A stretch of DNA of 64,000 bases. Source: Limnoperna fortunei. Its lineage: Eukaryota > Mollusca > Bivalvia > Mytilida > Modiolidae. The notes beneath the pieces are model-generated. The model had not been told where the DNA came from and made no database searches. It saw nothing but the letters and a program-made list of their open reading frames with translations. The stretch is taken from the NCBI GenBank assembly GCA_944474755.1, contig OX104122.1, positions 22,407,714 through 22,471,713 on the forward strand. Direction: 5' to 3'. The position numbers and the translations under genes are program-made. This document shows, piece after piece, positions 8,862-19,247 of the stretch (position 1 is its first letter; every line of letters begins with the position of its first letter).

Positions 8862-9752
8862 GATGAAAGAATATGGTTCACCACCCTTGTCACCCACCCG
8901 CCACGGAGTGCCAACAGGGGCGATGCTTGGTGTCTGCGGATCACCAGCAGAAAGCATCAGGTGTTCCAAGGGTGGTATACTCAAACAGACGAATTTCTTA
9001 ATGAACGCATGCCTCGTGCCCGGGGTTACCTGGCGATACAACCGTTCGAAACTCTGTCTACTTGATTGACCCATGAGCCACCGCCTTCTTAACAGCCTGT
9101 TACTGAACAATTTTGTTTGTAAGATTTACAAGACACAATCAAGTAATACGAAAGATGAAGTCAAGCTTGTTAAGGGCTCGGCGTGACCAGCCGATTGACC
9201 GAACCGGGTCCATCCGGCCTCCCGTCTAGTTGAAGTCAGGGCCAAAGTGGTGTATTGAAAATCGAAACCCACTGACCCGCACTAATGGATGCAGCAGAGA
9301 GTGATCTCTCAACCACCAGGATCCCTTCCTCCACCGACACGGGTTGCAACACACGGCAAACATGTCGCCTCTATAAAGCTGAGGAAGCTTTGCCCTTCAG
9401 CCACCGCCTTCTTTGTAAATCCTTAAAGGAAGCTGTCTATCAACTGGTTAATACATTTCATGGAATACTTTGAAAAGAAATAGATGTAATAGAAAAGCTA
9501 AAATGAGAAGGATTCACAAAGGGCAAGACGTGACATGCCGATTCATCGAAGTCAGGGCTAACTCGATTTCCCGTCTAGAAAAAGTAAGGGTTCAGTAGGT
9601 TATCGGGACCGTTTACCCGGCCTACTGAAATCCCGTCCTGTAATCGACACGGGTCGCAACACACGGCAAGTGTTGCCTCTGTTAGCAGACTCTTACTGCA
9701 GGCTGAGGAAGCCGTGGGCCTATTCTCCTGTGCCCCGGGTCCCACACGGGGG
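8862..9752 (-). promoter_or_regulatory. LINE 5' UTR with diverged internal repeats
   Basis: Reading on the minus strand it starts near ccccgtgtgggacccggg. The block cttcctcag...gtgttgc(g/a)acccgtg occurs twice about 310 bp apart, and aagaaggcggtggct also occurs twice about 320 bp apart, so the leader looks built from roughly 320-bp monomers. The same layout is found at 50634-51498, 60450-61337 and 61586-62460. It probably carries the internal Pol II promoter. An open frame running from 9110 into ORF1 is not conserved between copies. Confidence 0.65.
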
Positions 9753-10719
9753 GGGGGCAGGAGGAAAAGGAAGGAGGAGCAAAAGGTGCCTCCCCGCAAG
9801 TGTAGCGCGGCAGCCTGACAGTGAGGACGAGGAAGGAGAAAAAACAACAAAGATGAAAAAGAGAAGAATAATGACTCAGTGGAATGTGTAGAAATGAGGA
9901 ATGACGAGGAAGTAGATATGAAGCCATTGATTCTTCCTCCTCTTGTTACAGCACCGCCGAATAAGGAAGACGATCCGGTGGTATGTAGCTAATGTGTTAT
10001 ATATTTACGGAAACGAAATGGACTGCCTCATGGACTTTGAAAGTTTACTAATCCCCCTTGATACGATTGCCATTACGATAACGGACACTTCAACTGTAAG
10101 GTGTATGTTATTTATATTATTTATTTTAAATATTTTTGTGTTTATTTATTGCTTAACTGTCCATTTATTAGTTTACTTTTGTATGTAGTTTGTATGTTGA
10201 GTATTTATGTAAAGCGTTCGTGCGTTTCTATAATAGTAACTTTTTATTCTTTATTAAAGTTAAAATCATGCAATGAATATGTACTCATTCTCTTTTTTTT
10301 TCTACTAGTCGCTCGTTTTATTCTTATATTATCCCGTCACTATTGTTTGTTCTTTTGTTAGAGCACTTTAACTCGTATAGAATGTTCTACATGAGTGATT
10401 ACGATTTACCTGTAATTAATAACTTACCTTTAATTAACACTATACTTGTATATACATTTATTTATGTTCTGTTTTCTAGTGTAAATAAACATTATGAGCT
10501 TTCCCGAAAAAGAAAATAATATTAACGTATTGATGCACTTGTATGACAAGGTTATTGTAGGTAATTTATTTTTTTCACTATTTATACTCGATACCTTTAT
10601 AATATGATTGTTATTTCATGCTAATGTTGTACAATGTTCTATCTGTGATATATTTATTTTAATTGAATTGTACAACGAAGTATGATATCTTGTTAATAAA
10701 CTGTTTGAAATATAAAAAA
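9753..10719 (+). mobile_element. Keno-like lineage-2 element, second part: ORF1 tail, deleted interior, 3' UTR
   Basis: Continuation of the element begun at 2912. The acidic ORF1 end stops near 9891. The following AT-rich stretch (10100-10400) matches 26660-26890, and the 3' UTR from about 10530 matches 370-561. No ORF2 is present between them, so the copy is an internal-deletion derivative. It ends tttgaaatataaaaaa. Confidence 0.75.
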
Positions 10720-10734
10720 GTATCAGTTCTTATC
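10720..10734 (+). pseudogene. U2 15-mer between two elements
   Basis: gtatcagttcttatc, one mismatch to the target, lies exactly between a Keno-like 3' end and the 5' end of the next element (aagaagaatctaagaag). Confidence 0.8.
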
Positions 10735-11880
10735 CAAGAAGAATCTAAGAAGAATATCCTTGTGGGGATTTAGGACGTGGTTTACAATGGACGGAGATGA
10801 ACAACTGTGAAAGTCGAGCCTCAAGAAGGACTGCAACCAGGGAAATGGTTTTAATGCTGCTGGCTACCTTTCTGGAAGCGACCACGTCAATAGTGTCGCT
10901 GTGGAGGTTCTGAAGGACAGACCCTAGTGGAGCATGGTTTGTGAAAATGAGGGACCGGGAGACTTTGGAAGCTCTAATAAAGAGACAAGTCTTGCAAGAT
11001 GGCGACTTGGAACTTACCTTTCTGCCGTGTAATAACCGGAAAATAAGTGAACGAGTACACTGGCTAACTTGTGGTAAGAAGATACTGAAATTATAACTTT
11101 CTTCCAGCGATACGGGGAAGTTGTAAGAGTCGCAGAGGAGACCCTATTTAGTCCAAGTATAAAAAGAAATTTTGCGACTGGTGTCAGAAGAATTGATATG
11201 GACATACGAGAAGGGGCACAATACGACATTACTTATCGCGCCCGAAAAGCAAACCGTCACTGTTTGATAACCATCCCGGGTAGACTTTCACTTTGTTTAA
11301 AGTGTGCAGAATTACGACATGTTCGTGCACACTGTAACATGCAGTGTGGGCCACGAAATTATGCAGAGGCCGTTAGAAAGGATGGTACGACGCCAAATGT
11401 ACCTACCAGATGCTACCGATACTCTGACACCAGCGGAGGCGTCGGAAGAAGTCCCGACAGTATCTGATATACAGTTTCAGGTCAATGAAGATTCCATACC
11501 GGATAGTCCGCAAGACAGACGGAGAGCTGTCCTTGGTAACAGACCGCATGACAAGCGCGCGGCTGTAAGTGAGGGGGACGAAGTATGGAGGAACAGATCT
11601 AGATGATGCGACTGAGGATGACGAGAAAAAAGGGATCTACGAAGAAACTATTGACACAAATTAAGGAGAAAAGCAGGAAGAATAAATTGAAGAAAAAGGC
11701 TAACACTCTGAGGGAACTTCTGGAGACGGATAACAATATGATGGGGTCGTTAATGTCTCCCTCCAGTCAATAGGTAGTTGACCCAAGTGTTATTTCCTTG
11801 AAAGGGACCGGAATGTTATGACTTGTGGTATTTCTTTTGCTTTTCATGAAATTGACTGCTTATGGACTTTCGAAAACTTG
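10735..11880 (+). mobile_element. Keno-like lineage-1 element: 5' UTR, ORF1, start of inter-ORF region
   Basis: The 5' end aagaagaatctaagaagaat abuts the U2 15-mer. After ORF1 the sequence continues to about 11880 (gagggaacttctggagac, ttttgcttttcatg), similar to 21600-21770. It is then replaced by tandem repeats, so the rest of the element is missing. Confidence 0.75.
10797..11664 (+). pseudogene. Lineage-1 Keno-like ORF1, several frameshifts
   Basis: ATG at 10797 (MDGDEQL) is soon followed by a stop. Homology to the 1684 copy continues through shifted frames: TATREMVLMLLATFLEAT, the block around 11045 (ERVHWLTC), FQRYGEVVRVAEETLF and MDIREGAQYDITYRAR. The knuckle is CLKCAELRHVRAHC, where the Gly before His has become Arg. 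It ends at TAA 11662, in the same DTN-stop context as the 1684 copy. Not functional. Confidence 0.7.
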
Positions 11881-13634
11881 AGATATTCTTCATTGGGAGA
11901 TGTCAAAAATCTAGTCACAGACTGACCAACGAATGGCCTTAGTCATTGAGTGTCAATATAAATAAATAACGTAAACAAGTAATAACATATTAATTTTAAA
12001 GTTTATCACTCCATCTGAACTCAATCCTTTATACATAGCACCTGCAAAACAAGTACACTTATTTAGTATCGGATCGACAAACATGACGAAACAGCATGAA
12101 CAAAAAATAATGTACAAGTGTAGAAGATTAAGCAACGATACAAATGACGGCTTTTCTTGTCAAATCTAGACAGAGACTGACCAACGAATGGCCTTAGTCA
12201 TTGAGTGTCAATATAAATAAATAACGTAAACAAATCATAAATATTGATCTTAAACTTTCTCACTCCGTCTGAACTCGAAACTTCCATACATAGCACCAAC
12301 CATCCCCCACCCGGTACGCGCTGTTACTTGGCGTTGCTCAAATATTCCAACAAAATGTTATCAAAATTACCAAGGTGACAAATTCATTACGCCAGACGCG
12401 CGTTTCGTCTATTCAAGACTCATCAGTGGCGTTGAACTCTAAATGTTTAAGATATTCTTCATTGGGAGATGGAATAATATAAGTCTACTGGGATCGTGTA
12501 AATATACAATACAGACAGTTTAAAATATTGTATAAAAAGTCTAAAGAGATTACAAACCAGTAAATTTATTTAGTATCGAATCGATACAGCACAAACAAAA
12601 TAAATTTACGTCTAGAAGATTATGCAACGATACAAATGATGGTGTTTCTTGTCAAATCTAGACAGAGGCTGACCAACGAATGGCTTTAGCCATTGAGTGT
12701 CAATTTATACGTCAACAAAATGTTATCAAAATTACCAAGGTGACAAATTCATTACGCCAGACGCGTGTTTCGTCTATTCAAGACTCATAAGTGGCATTTA
12801 ACTCTAAATATTTAAGATATTCTTCATCGGGATATGGAATAATAGTTTTTTTTCATTGGGAGATGTAATAATATAACTACACAGGGATCGTGTAAATACA
12901 CAATACAGGCATTTTAAAATATTTGATAGAGAGTCTAAAGAAAACTGCAAAACCAGTACATTTATTTACGATCGGATCAATAAACATGATTATACAGCAT
13001 AAACATAAAAAATATACAAGTCGAGAAGATTGTGCACCGATATAAATGACGGTGTTTCTTGGCAAATCTAGACACAGACTGACCAACAAAAGGCCTTAGT
13101 CATTGTGTGTCAATATAAATAAATAAGGTAAACAAGTAATAACAGATTAATCTTAAACTTTATCACTCCATCTGAACTCAAAACTTCCATACATAGCACC
13201 AACCACCCCCCCCCATCCGGGGACGCGCTGTTACTTGGCTTCGCTCAAATATTCCAACAAAATGTTATCAAAATTACCAAGGTGACATATTCATTACGCC
13301 AGACGCGCGTTTTGTCTATTCGAGACTCATCAGTGGCGTTTAACTCGAACGTTTAAGATATGTTTTATTGGGAGATGGAATAGTTTTTTCATTGGGAGAT
13401 GTAATAATATAAGTCTACTTGGATTGTGCAAATATACAATATAGGCAGTTTAAAATATTATATAAAGAGTTTAAAGAAAGCTGCAAAACAAGTACGCTTA
13501 TTTAGTATCGGATCGACAAACATGACGATACAAAATAATGTACAAGTCTAGAAGATTACGCAACGATACAAATGACGGTGTTTCTTGTCAAATCTATACA
13601 CAAGCTGGCCAACGAATGGCCTTAGTCATTGAGT
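11881..13634. repeat. Satellite-like direct repeats, about 1.75 kb
   Basis: gttatcaaaattaccaagg recurs at 12357, 12722 and 13264. gaccaacgaatggc recurs near 11924, 12179, 12670, 13080 and 13611. tcttcattgggagatg also recurs. Spacing is irregular (about 255-540 bp), so units are partly deleted. Each long unit holds cgccagacgcgcgtttcgtc and catccgg(g)gacgcgctgttact. No coding potential is seen. The cgccagacgcgcgtttcgtc motif is, from memory, frequent in mussel genomes. Confidence 0.75.
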
Positions 13635-14979
13635 TGATTGTTTGTTGTTTAACGTCCAGCAAGCCATATTTCAGCTATATTCAATGACGTGAAATTAAAA
13701 TTTTAAATTAGTAGTACTTCATGCCTCCCTATTATACTAAAACGGGATCTCATACAATAATATGAGAATATATACAGATAAAAATGGTACTTAAAACAAT
13801 AAAAGATATGAAGCATCACACTTAGTAGTGAAATTAAATTTTATTAAATATATTAATTTCTTTTATAAACTTTAAAATTGTGTCGCCTGCGACAGTTTTA
13901 AATAAATTAAAATACGTATCTGCACTATAGAAACGTTCCCGAATGTGTGCCACGTCCACACAGTCCATCAAAACATGCTTAATGAATTATGGACTGTTGC
14001 ATGGCACACATTCAGGTCGTGGCTCATTGTTTCAAATATAACTATGTGTCGTCCTGGTATGACCAAGACGACATCTTGTTAAAACAGTTTGGTCTCTTCG
14101 ACCACTAAAACATTTAAAATTATTTGTGTGCAGTAGTGGCTGGATCTCATGAAGTTTTTTATGAACTTGGAGATCCCAACCACTCTGCCACAAATTATAA
14201 ATATATTTAAAAATCAACGCTTTAAAATCGATAAAAGGAATATTACAGTTAATGATAGTATCCTTAGTGCATATTTAGCCTCCTGATCCACGACTGTGTT
14301 TTCACGGATTCCGACATGACTGGGAATCCAGAAAAAGATAATCTCTTTTCCCAAAGCCACAAGAGATTTGTAGATTTGAATAATTTTTTAAATGAAAGGA
14401 TTTTTAATTTTGAAATTTTCAGTAGCCAGTAGACAAGACAGGGAATCGGAGCAGACAATAAATTTGCATTCGTCTGACGAAGCAATTATTTTTATCGCAA
14501 GAAGAATAGCTGACGCCTCGGCTGTAAATACAGATGAGGTAGACGGAAGGCGGCAAGTTTCAACACGCTCTCCGAAGACAGCGGCCGAGGCAACTTTATC
14601 ACCGTCTTTTGACCCGTCTGTGTAAAGAGTACTATAGTCAGGGTAACAAGATTTAATTTCTGCATAATGTTGTTGTATTATTAAATGGTTTGTGTCTGAC
14701 TTTTTATGTTTTCTTAGATCATAAATAAATATCGGTTTGGGGTTTAACCACGGGGGATTATGCGGAATTTCGATTGCAGCAATTTCATCTAAATTTATAC
14801 CAGAATTTTCCAAATGAGATTTAATTCGGAGGCCAAAAGGTTGAATTTTGTTTGGATGTTTTTCGAAAGTATTTTGATATAGAGGTTTGAAAACACAGTC
14901 GTCGGCGGGGTTGCCAGGATATGCCTTTAATTTGGTTGCACATTGTAAAGCGAGCTTTATTCTTCTTTGATACAAAGAT
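13635..14979 (-). mobile_element. I/Nimb-type LINE copy F, 5' truncated (RNase H to 3' end)
   Basis: The 3' end (ttgattgtttgttgtttaacg) starts in the satellite block. The reading goes back through the C-terminal zinc motif and the RNase H domain (YTDGSKDGDKVASAAVFGE, CSDSLSCLL) to LYQRRIKLALQ, where copy G begins. Frameshifts include an IIF/FFW break near 14390 and a damaged Cys/His motif near 14000. The piece 5' of the copy-G junction is absent. Confidence 0.8.
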
Positions 14980-17900
14980 TGATTGATTGATTGATGTTTA
15001 ACGCCCAGCAAGCAATATTTCAGCTATATTCAGGACGTGAAAACCATAATTTATAAATTAGTAGAACGTCATGCCTCCTTATACTAAAACGTGATCTCAT
15101 ACAATAATATGAGAATATACACAGATAAAAATGGTAGTTAAAACAATAAAAATTTTAAGTATCACAATTAATAGTGAAATTAAATTTTATTAAATAAATA
15201 AATTTCCTTTAAGAACTTTAAAATTGTATCGCCTGCGACAGCTTTAAATAAATTAAAATACGTATCTGCACTATAGAAACGTTCCGAATGTGGGCCACGT
15301 CCACACAGTCCATCAAGACATGCTTAATGGTGTATGGACTGTTGCATGGCACACATTCGGGTCGTGGCTCATTGTTTAAAATATAACTATGTGTCGTCCT
15401 GGTATGACCAAGACAACATCTTGTTAAAACAACTTGGTCTCTTTGACCTCTAAAACATTTAAAATTATTTGTGTGCAGTAGTGGCTGGATCTCATGAAGT
15501 TTATTATGAACTTGGAGATCCCAACCACTCTGCCACAAATTAGAAATATATTTAAAAATTAACGGTTTAAAATCGGTAAAAGGAATACTACAGTTAATGA
15601 TGGTATTCTTTAGTGCATTTTTAGCCTCCTGATCCACGACTGTGTTTCCACGGATTCCGACATGACTGGGAATCCAGAAGAAGATAATTTCTTTTCCCAA
15701 AGCAATAAGTGATTTGTAGATTTGAATAATTTTTAAAATGTAAGGATTTTTAATTTTGAAATTTTCAATGGCCAGTAGACAAGACAGGGAATCGGAGCAG
15801 ACAATAAATTTGCATTCGTCTGACGAAGCAACTATTTTCATCGCAAGAAGAATAGCTTGCGCCTCTGCTGTAAATACAGATGAGGTAGACGGAAGGCGGC
15901 GAGTTTCAACACGCTCTCCGAAGACAGCGGCCGAGGCGACTTTATCACCGTCTTTTGACCCGTCTGTGTAAATAGTACTATAGTCAGGGTAACAAGATTT
16001 AATTTCTGCATAATGTTGTTGTATTAATAAATGGTTTGCGTCGGACTTTTTATGTTTTCTTAAATCATAAATAAATATCGGTTTGGGGATTATGCGGGAT
16101 TTCGATTGCAGCAATTTCATCTAAATTAATACCGGAATTTTCCAAATGAGATTTAATTCGGAGGCCAAAAGGTTGAATTTTGTTTGGATGTTTTTCGAAA
16201 ATGTTCTAATAAAGAGGTTTGAAAACACAGTCGTGGGCGGCGTTGCCAGGATATGCCTTTAATTTGGTTGTATATTGCAAAGCGAGCTTTATTCTTCTTT
16301 GATACAAAGAAGGCTCACCTGCTTCTACATATAAACTCTCAACAGGTGTAGTTCTGAAAGCTCCAAGGCACAGTCGCAATCCTTGATGGTGTATAGTATC
16401 AAGGATTTTGACATATGACTTGCGAGCAGAACCATAAATAAAACAACCATAATCCAATTTCGATCGAACCAGCGATCTATATAGATTGAGTAAAACATCG
16501 CATTCAGCACCCCAGTCGGTGCTGGATACGACTTTTAAAATATCTAATGCTTTAAGGCATTTATTCTTTAACATTTTGATATGGGGAAGAAAGGTTAGCC
16601 TTGAATCAAATATGAGACCAAGAAAAGTAGTTTCTTTTACAATTTTGATAGGATTATTATATAATTTTAATTCGGGATCAGGATGAATCTTACGTGTATT
16701 ACAAAAATGCATCCCAACAGTTTTTGCCGTGGAGAATTTAAAACCATTCTCCATTGCCCATTTCTCTATTCTATTTAAACACAGCTGCAGCTGACGTTCG
16801 ATATTATTCATATTTTTCCCTGAGTAACATATGAGGAAGTCGTCAACATATAGAGAAGCATCAATATTATCTTTTTAAACTTGAGCAAGGCTATTAATTT
16901 TAATACTAAATAAAGTGACAGAAAGGATGCTGCCCTGGGGAACACCCATTTCCTGTACAAAAGGGTCAGATAACGTAGAAATGACCCTAACTTTAAATTC
17001 TCTGTCAGATAAAAAGTTTGAGATAAAGGTAGGAAGTCTACCTTTCAACCCCATATCAAAAAGATCTTTTAAAATACCATATTTCCATGTTGTGTCATAT
17101 GCTTTTTCTAAATCAAAAAAGATAGACACAACATGTTCGTTTTTGGCAAATGCGTTTCGAATATATTTTTCGAAACGCACCAGATGATCAATAGTACTAC
17201 GACCTTGTCTGAATCCACACTGGATATTCGAGATTAGGTTGTTCGATTCTAAAAACCAGACAAGGCGATCGTTGATCATCCTTTCCATGGTTTTACAAAG
17301 ACAGCTTGTGAGGGCTATAGGCCGACGCTTCCGACTGATCTTTGCCTGGTTTTGGAATAGGCACAACAGTGGCCATTTTCCAAATAGATGGTAAGTCACC
17401 CGTTTCCCAAATGTTGAGGAGATTCAGAAGACATTGGAGAGAAGATTGTGGCAGATGTTTGAGAAGTTGATAATGGATGTCATCTGGACCACATGCAGTA
17501 TCGTGAGATTTCGTCAATGAAGTTTTTAGCTCTTCCAAAGAAAAAAGTTTATTATAATCTTCAAAATTGTTTGACTGGAAATTAAGTTTTGATTTTTCTT
17601 TTTGAATTTTGATCCGCTGAAAATTGGGATGATAATTTTCAGCAGAGGAGTGTGTTGCAAATGTTTCGGCCAATTTATTTGACATGTCTGACTCTGATGT
17701 TAACAAGTCTTGTCCATCCTTTAAATGATGGACATTTGCTTTACTGTTTTTACCTTTAATTTTACGAATCATGTTCCAAATTTTATTCATGGGGATATGG
17801 TTATTTAGTTTAGAAACAAAGTTACGCCAAGAGGTGCGTCGTCTTTGTTTCGTTACCGTGCGAGCTTTTGATCGAAAAATTCGGAAATGGTTAAGATTAT

Positions 17901-18929
17901 TCGTCGTTCGGCTTTTTTTTCGGTCTTTAATAGCGTCCTCACAACTGTCATCGAACCATGCTTTAATAGGATGTTTTGGATTTGTCGAGGTCTTAGGAAT
18001 TGTTTCATCAGCAATTGTAACAAGTATTTCATTGAATTTTAAAATTGGATCAGAAACAGCTTGAAAAGCATCCGAGTTAAGTCGCTCTATACATAGTTGT
18101 TCAAATAGAGGCCAATTGGCCTTGCCAAAGTGATACCGAGCGACTCGTTCTGCATTTAAAGAGTATAAAGATTGCAATATAATGGGAAAGTGATCACTGC
18201 CACAAAGATCGTCATGGACTTTCCATGAGAAATCGGGCAACAGAGAAGGAGGATCTGCTATTGTAAGATCAATAGCCGAATATAATCCATTCCCAGGATG
18301 TAAATATGTATTGGTTCCATCATTAAAAATACACAGATCCTCCTGATTTATTAAACCTTCAATCATTTTACCTTTATCGTTTATTGTGTTACTGCCCCAT
18401 AAATGGTTGTGTCCGTTGAAGTCCCCAAGTAATATATAAGGGGCCGAAAGCTGATCAGTAAGATGTTTCAACCGACTCAAATCCAATGAAGAATTCGGAG
18501 GGATATACACAGAGCATAAAGTAATTGTTTTGTCTAAAGATATTCTAACAGCAACCGCCTGAAGATCAGTGTTGAGATCTACAGGGCTATGTAGAACTTA
18601 ATCTTTTACAAGAATGGTAGAGCCGCCAGCAGCTCTATAATTTTCGTCTACATATGTGCTGTATATAGAGTAGTTTTTTGTAGATATATTATCACTTCGT
18701 TTTAGGTGGGACTCTTGTAGGCAAAATGCAACAGGAAGAAAGGCTTGAACTAATAATGTCATTTCCAGAAAATTAATCTTAAGACCTCGACAATTCCATT
18801 GTATTATTGTACCCATTATGGTTTGCGAATAGGGAAATAGTTGACAGTTTTTTTTTACTATTCCGCCGTTTTCTGCTGGGGGATCTACTTTTAGATCCAG
18901 TATCTGGGGGTAATGTATCCATGGGATCG
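14980..18929 (-). mobile_element. I/Nimb-type LINE copy G, nearly complete ORF2, 5' truncated in ORF1 C-terminus
   Basis: Tail (ttga)n at 14980. The 5' end lies in the last codons of ORF1 at 18929, where it meets a SINE head. No matching target duplication is visible, so the 5' junction may be rearranged. The TAATG ORF1/ORF2 junction is preserved at 18816-18818. Confidence 0.82.
15218..18816 (-). pseudogene. LINE ORF2 of copy G, several stops and frameshifts
   Basis: The domain order is intact: MGTIIQWNCRG start, LGDFNGHN, SDHFP, QCGFRQGRST, FFDLEKAYD, GVPQGS, YVDD, IYTDGSKDG, IPSHVGI, and the terminal Cys/His motif. Lesions include a stop near 18598, a deletion around 17890 removing about 15 residues, a frameshift near 17300, a stop near 16875 next to YVDD, and breaks at 16205 and 15290. 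The protein cannot be made. Confidence 0.82.
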
Positions 18930-19018
18930 AGTGAGAATCGAACCCACAATCTCAGTGTTGACAGACCACGTGATCAATAGTAGACGAACTACCTTGACCA
19001 CTCGGCCACGGAGGTCCC
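18930..19018 (-). mobile_element. V-SINE tRNA-like head fragment
   Basis: Read on the minus strand: gtggccgagtggtcaagg (A-box region), then ctactattgatcacgtgg and gtgggttcgattctcact (B box), the same head as the SINE at 40213. The V-domain and tail are missing. It sits exactly between two LINE fragments. It resembles a Leu/Ser tRNA but is a SINE head, not a tRNA gene. Confidence 0.75.
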
Positions 19019-19020
19019 TA

Positions 19021-19247
19021 TTTTGATATGGGGAAGAAAGGTTATCCTTGAATCAAATATGAGACCAAGAAAAGTAGTTTCTTATACAATTTTGATAGGA
19101 TTATTATATAATTTTAATTCGGGATCAGGATGCATCTTACGTTTATTACAAAATGCATTCCAACAGTTTTTGCAGTGGAGAATTTAAAACCATTCTCCAT
19201 TGCCCATTTCTCTCTTCTATTTAAACACAACTGCAGCTGACGTTCGA
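19021..19247 (-). mobile_element. LINE ORF2 fragment H (post-YVDD RT region)
   Basis: Matches 16570-16800 and 5250-5470: KFSTAKTVGMHF, then NNPIKIV with LGLIFDS, broken by a one-base loss near 19150. Both ends are abrupt. Confidence 0.7.

Larger units (their letters stand above)
3618..9752 (-). mobile_element. Full-length I/Nimb-type LINE (copy A), about 6.1 kb
   Basis: Minus-strand element with an 891-bp 5' UTR, ORF1, ORF2, a 220-bp 3' UTR and a (tcaa)n tail. It is bounded by a perfect 12-bp target duplication. ORF2 has endonuclease, RT and RNase H domains, which places it in the I group (Nimb/I-like; the exact clade needs phylogeny). No stop or frameshift is seen in either ORF, so this copy is young and possibly competent. 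At least eight broken relatives lie in the same window. Confidence 0.9.

Noticed and set aside
8862..9110. In-frame N-terminal extension of LINE copy A ORF1 (MFSNRLLRRRWLMG...)
   Set aside because: The frame is not continuous with ORF1 in copies B and E; only the MAS/MAT start is shared, so this is 5' UTR.
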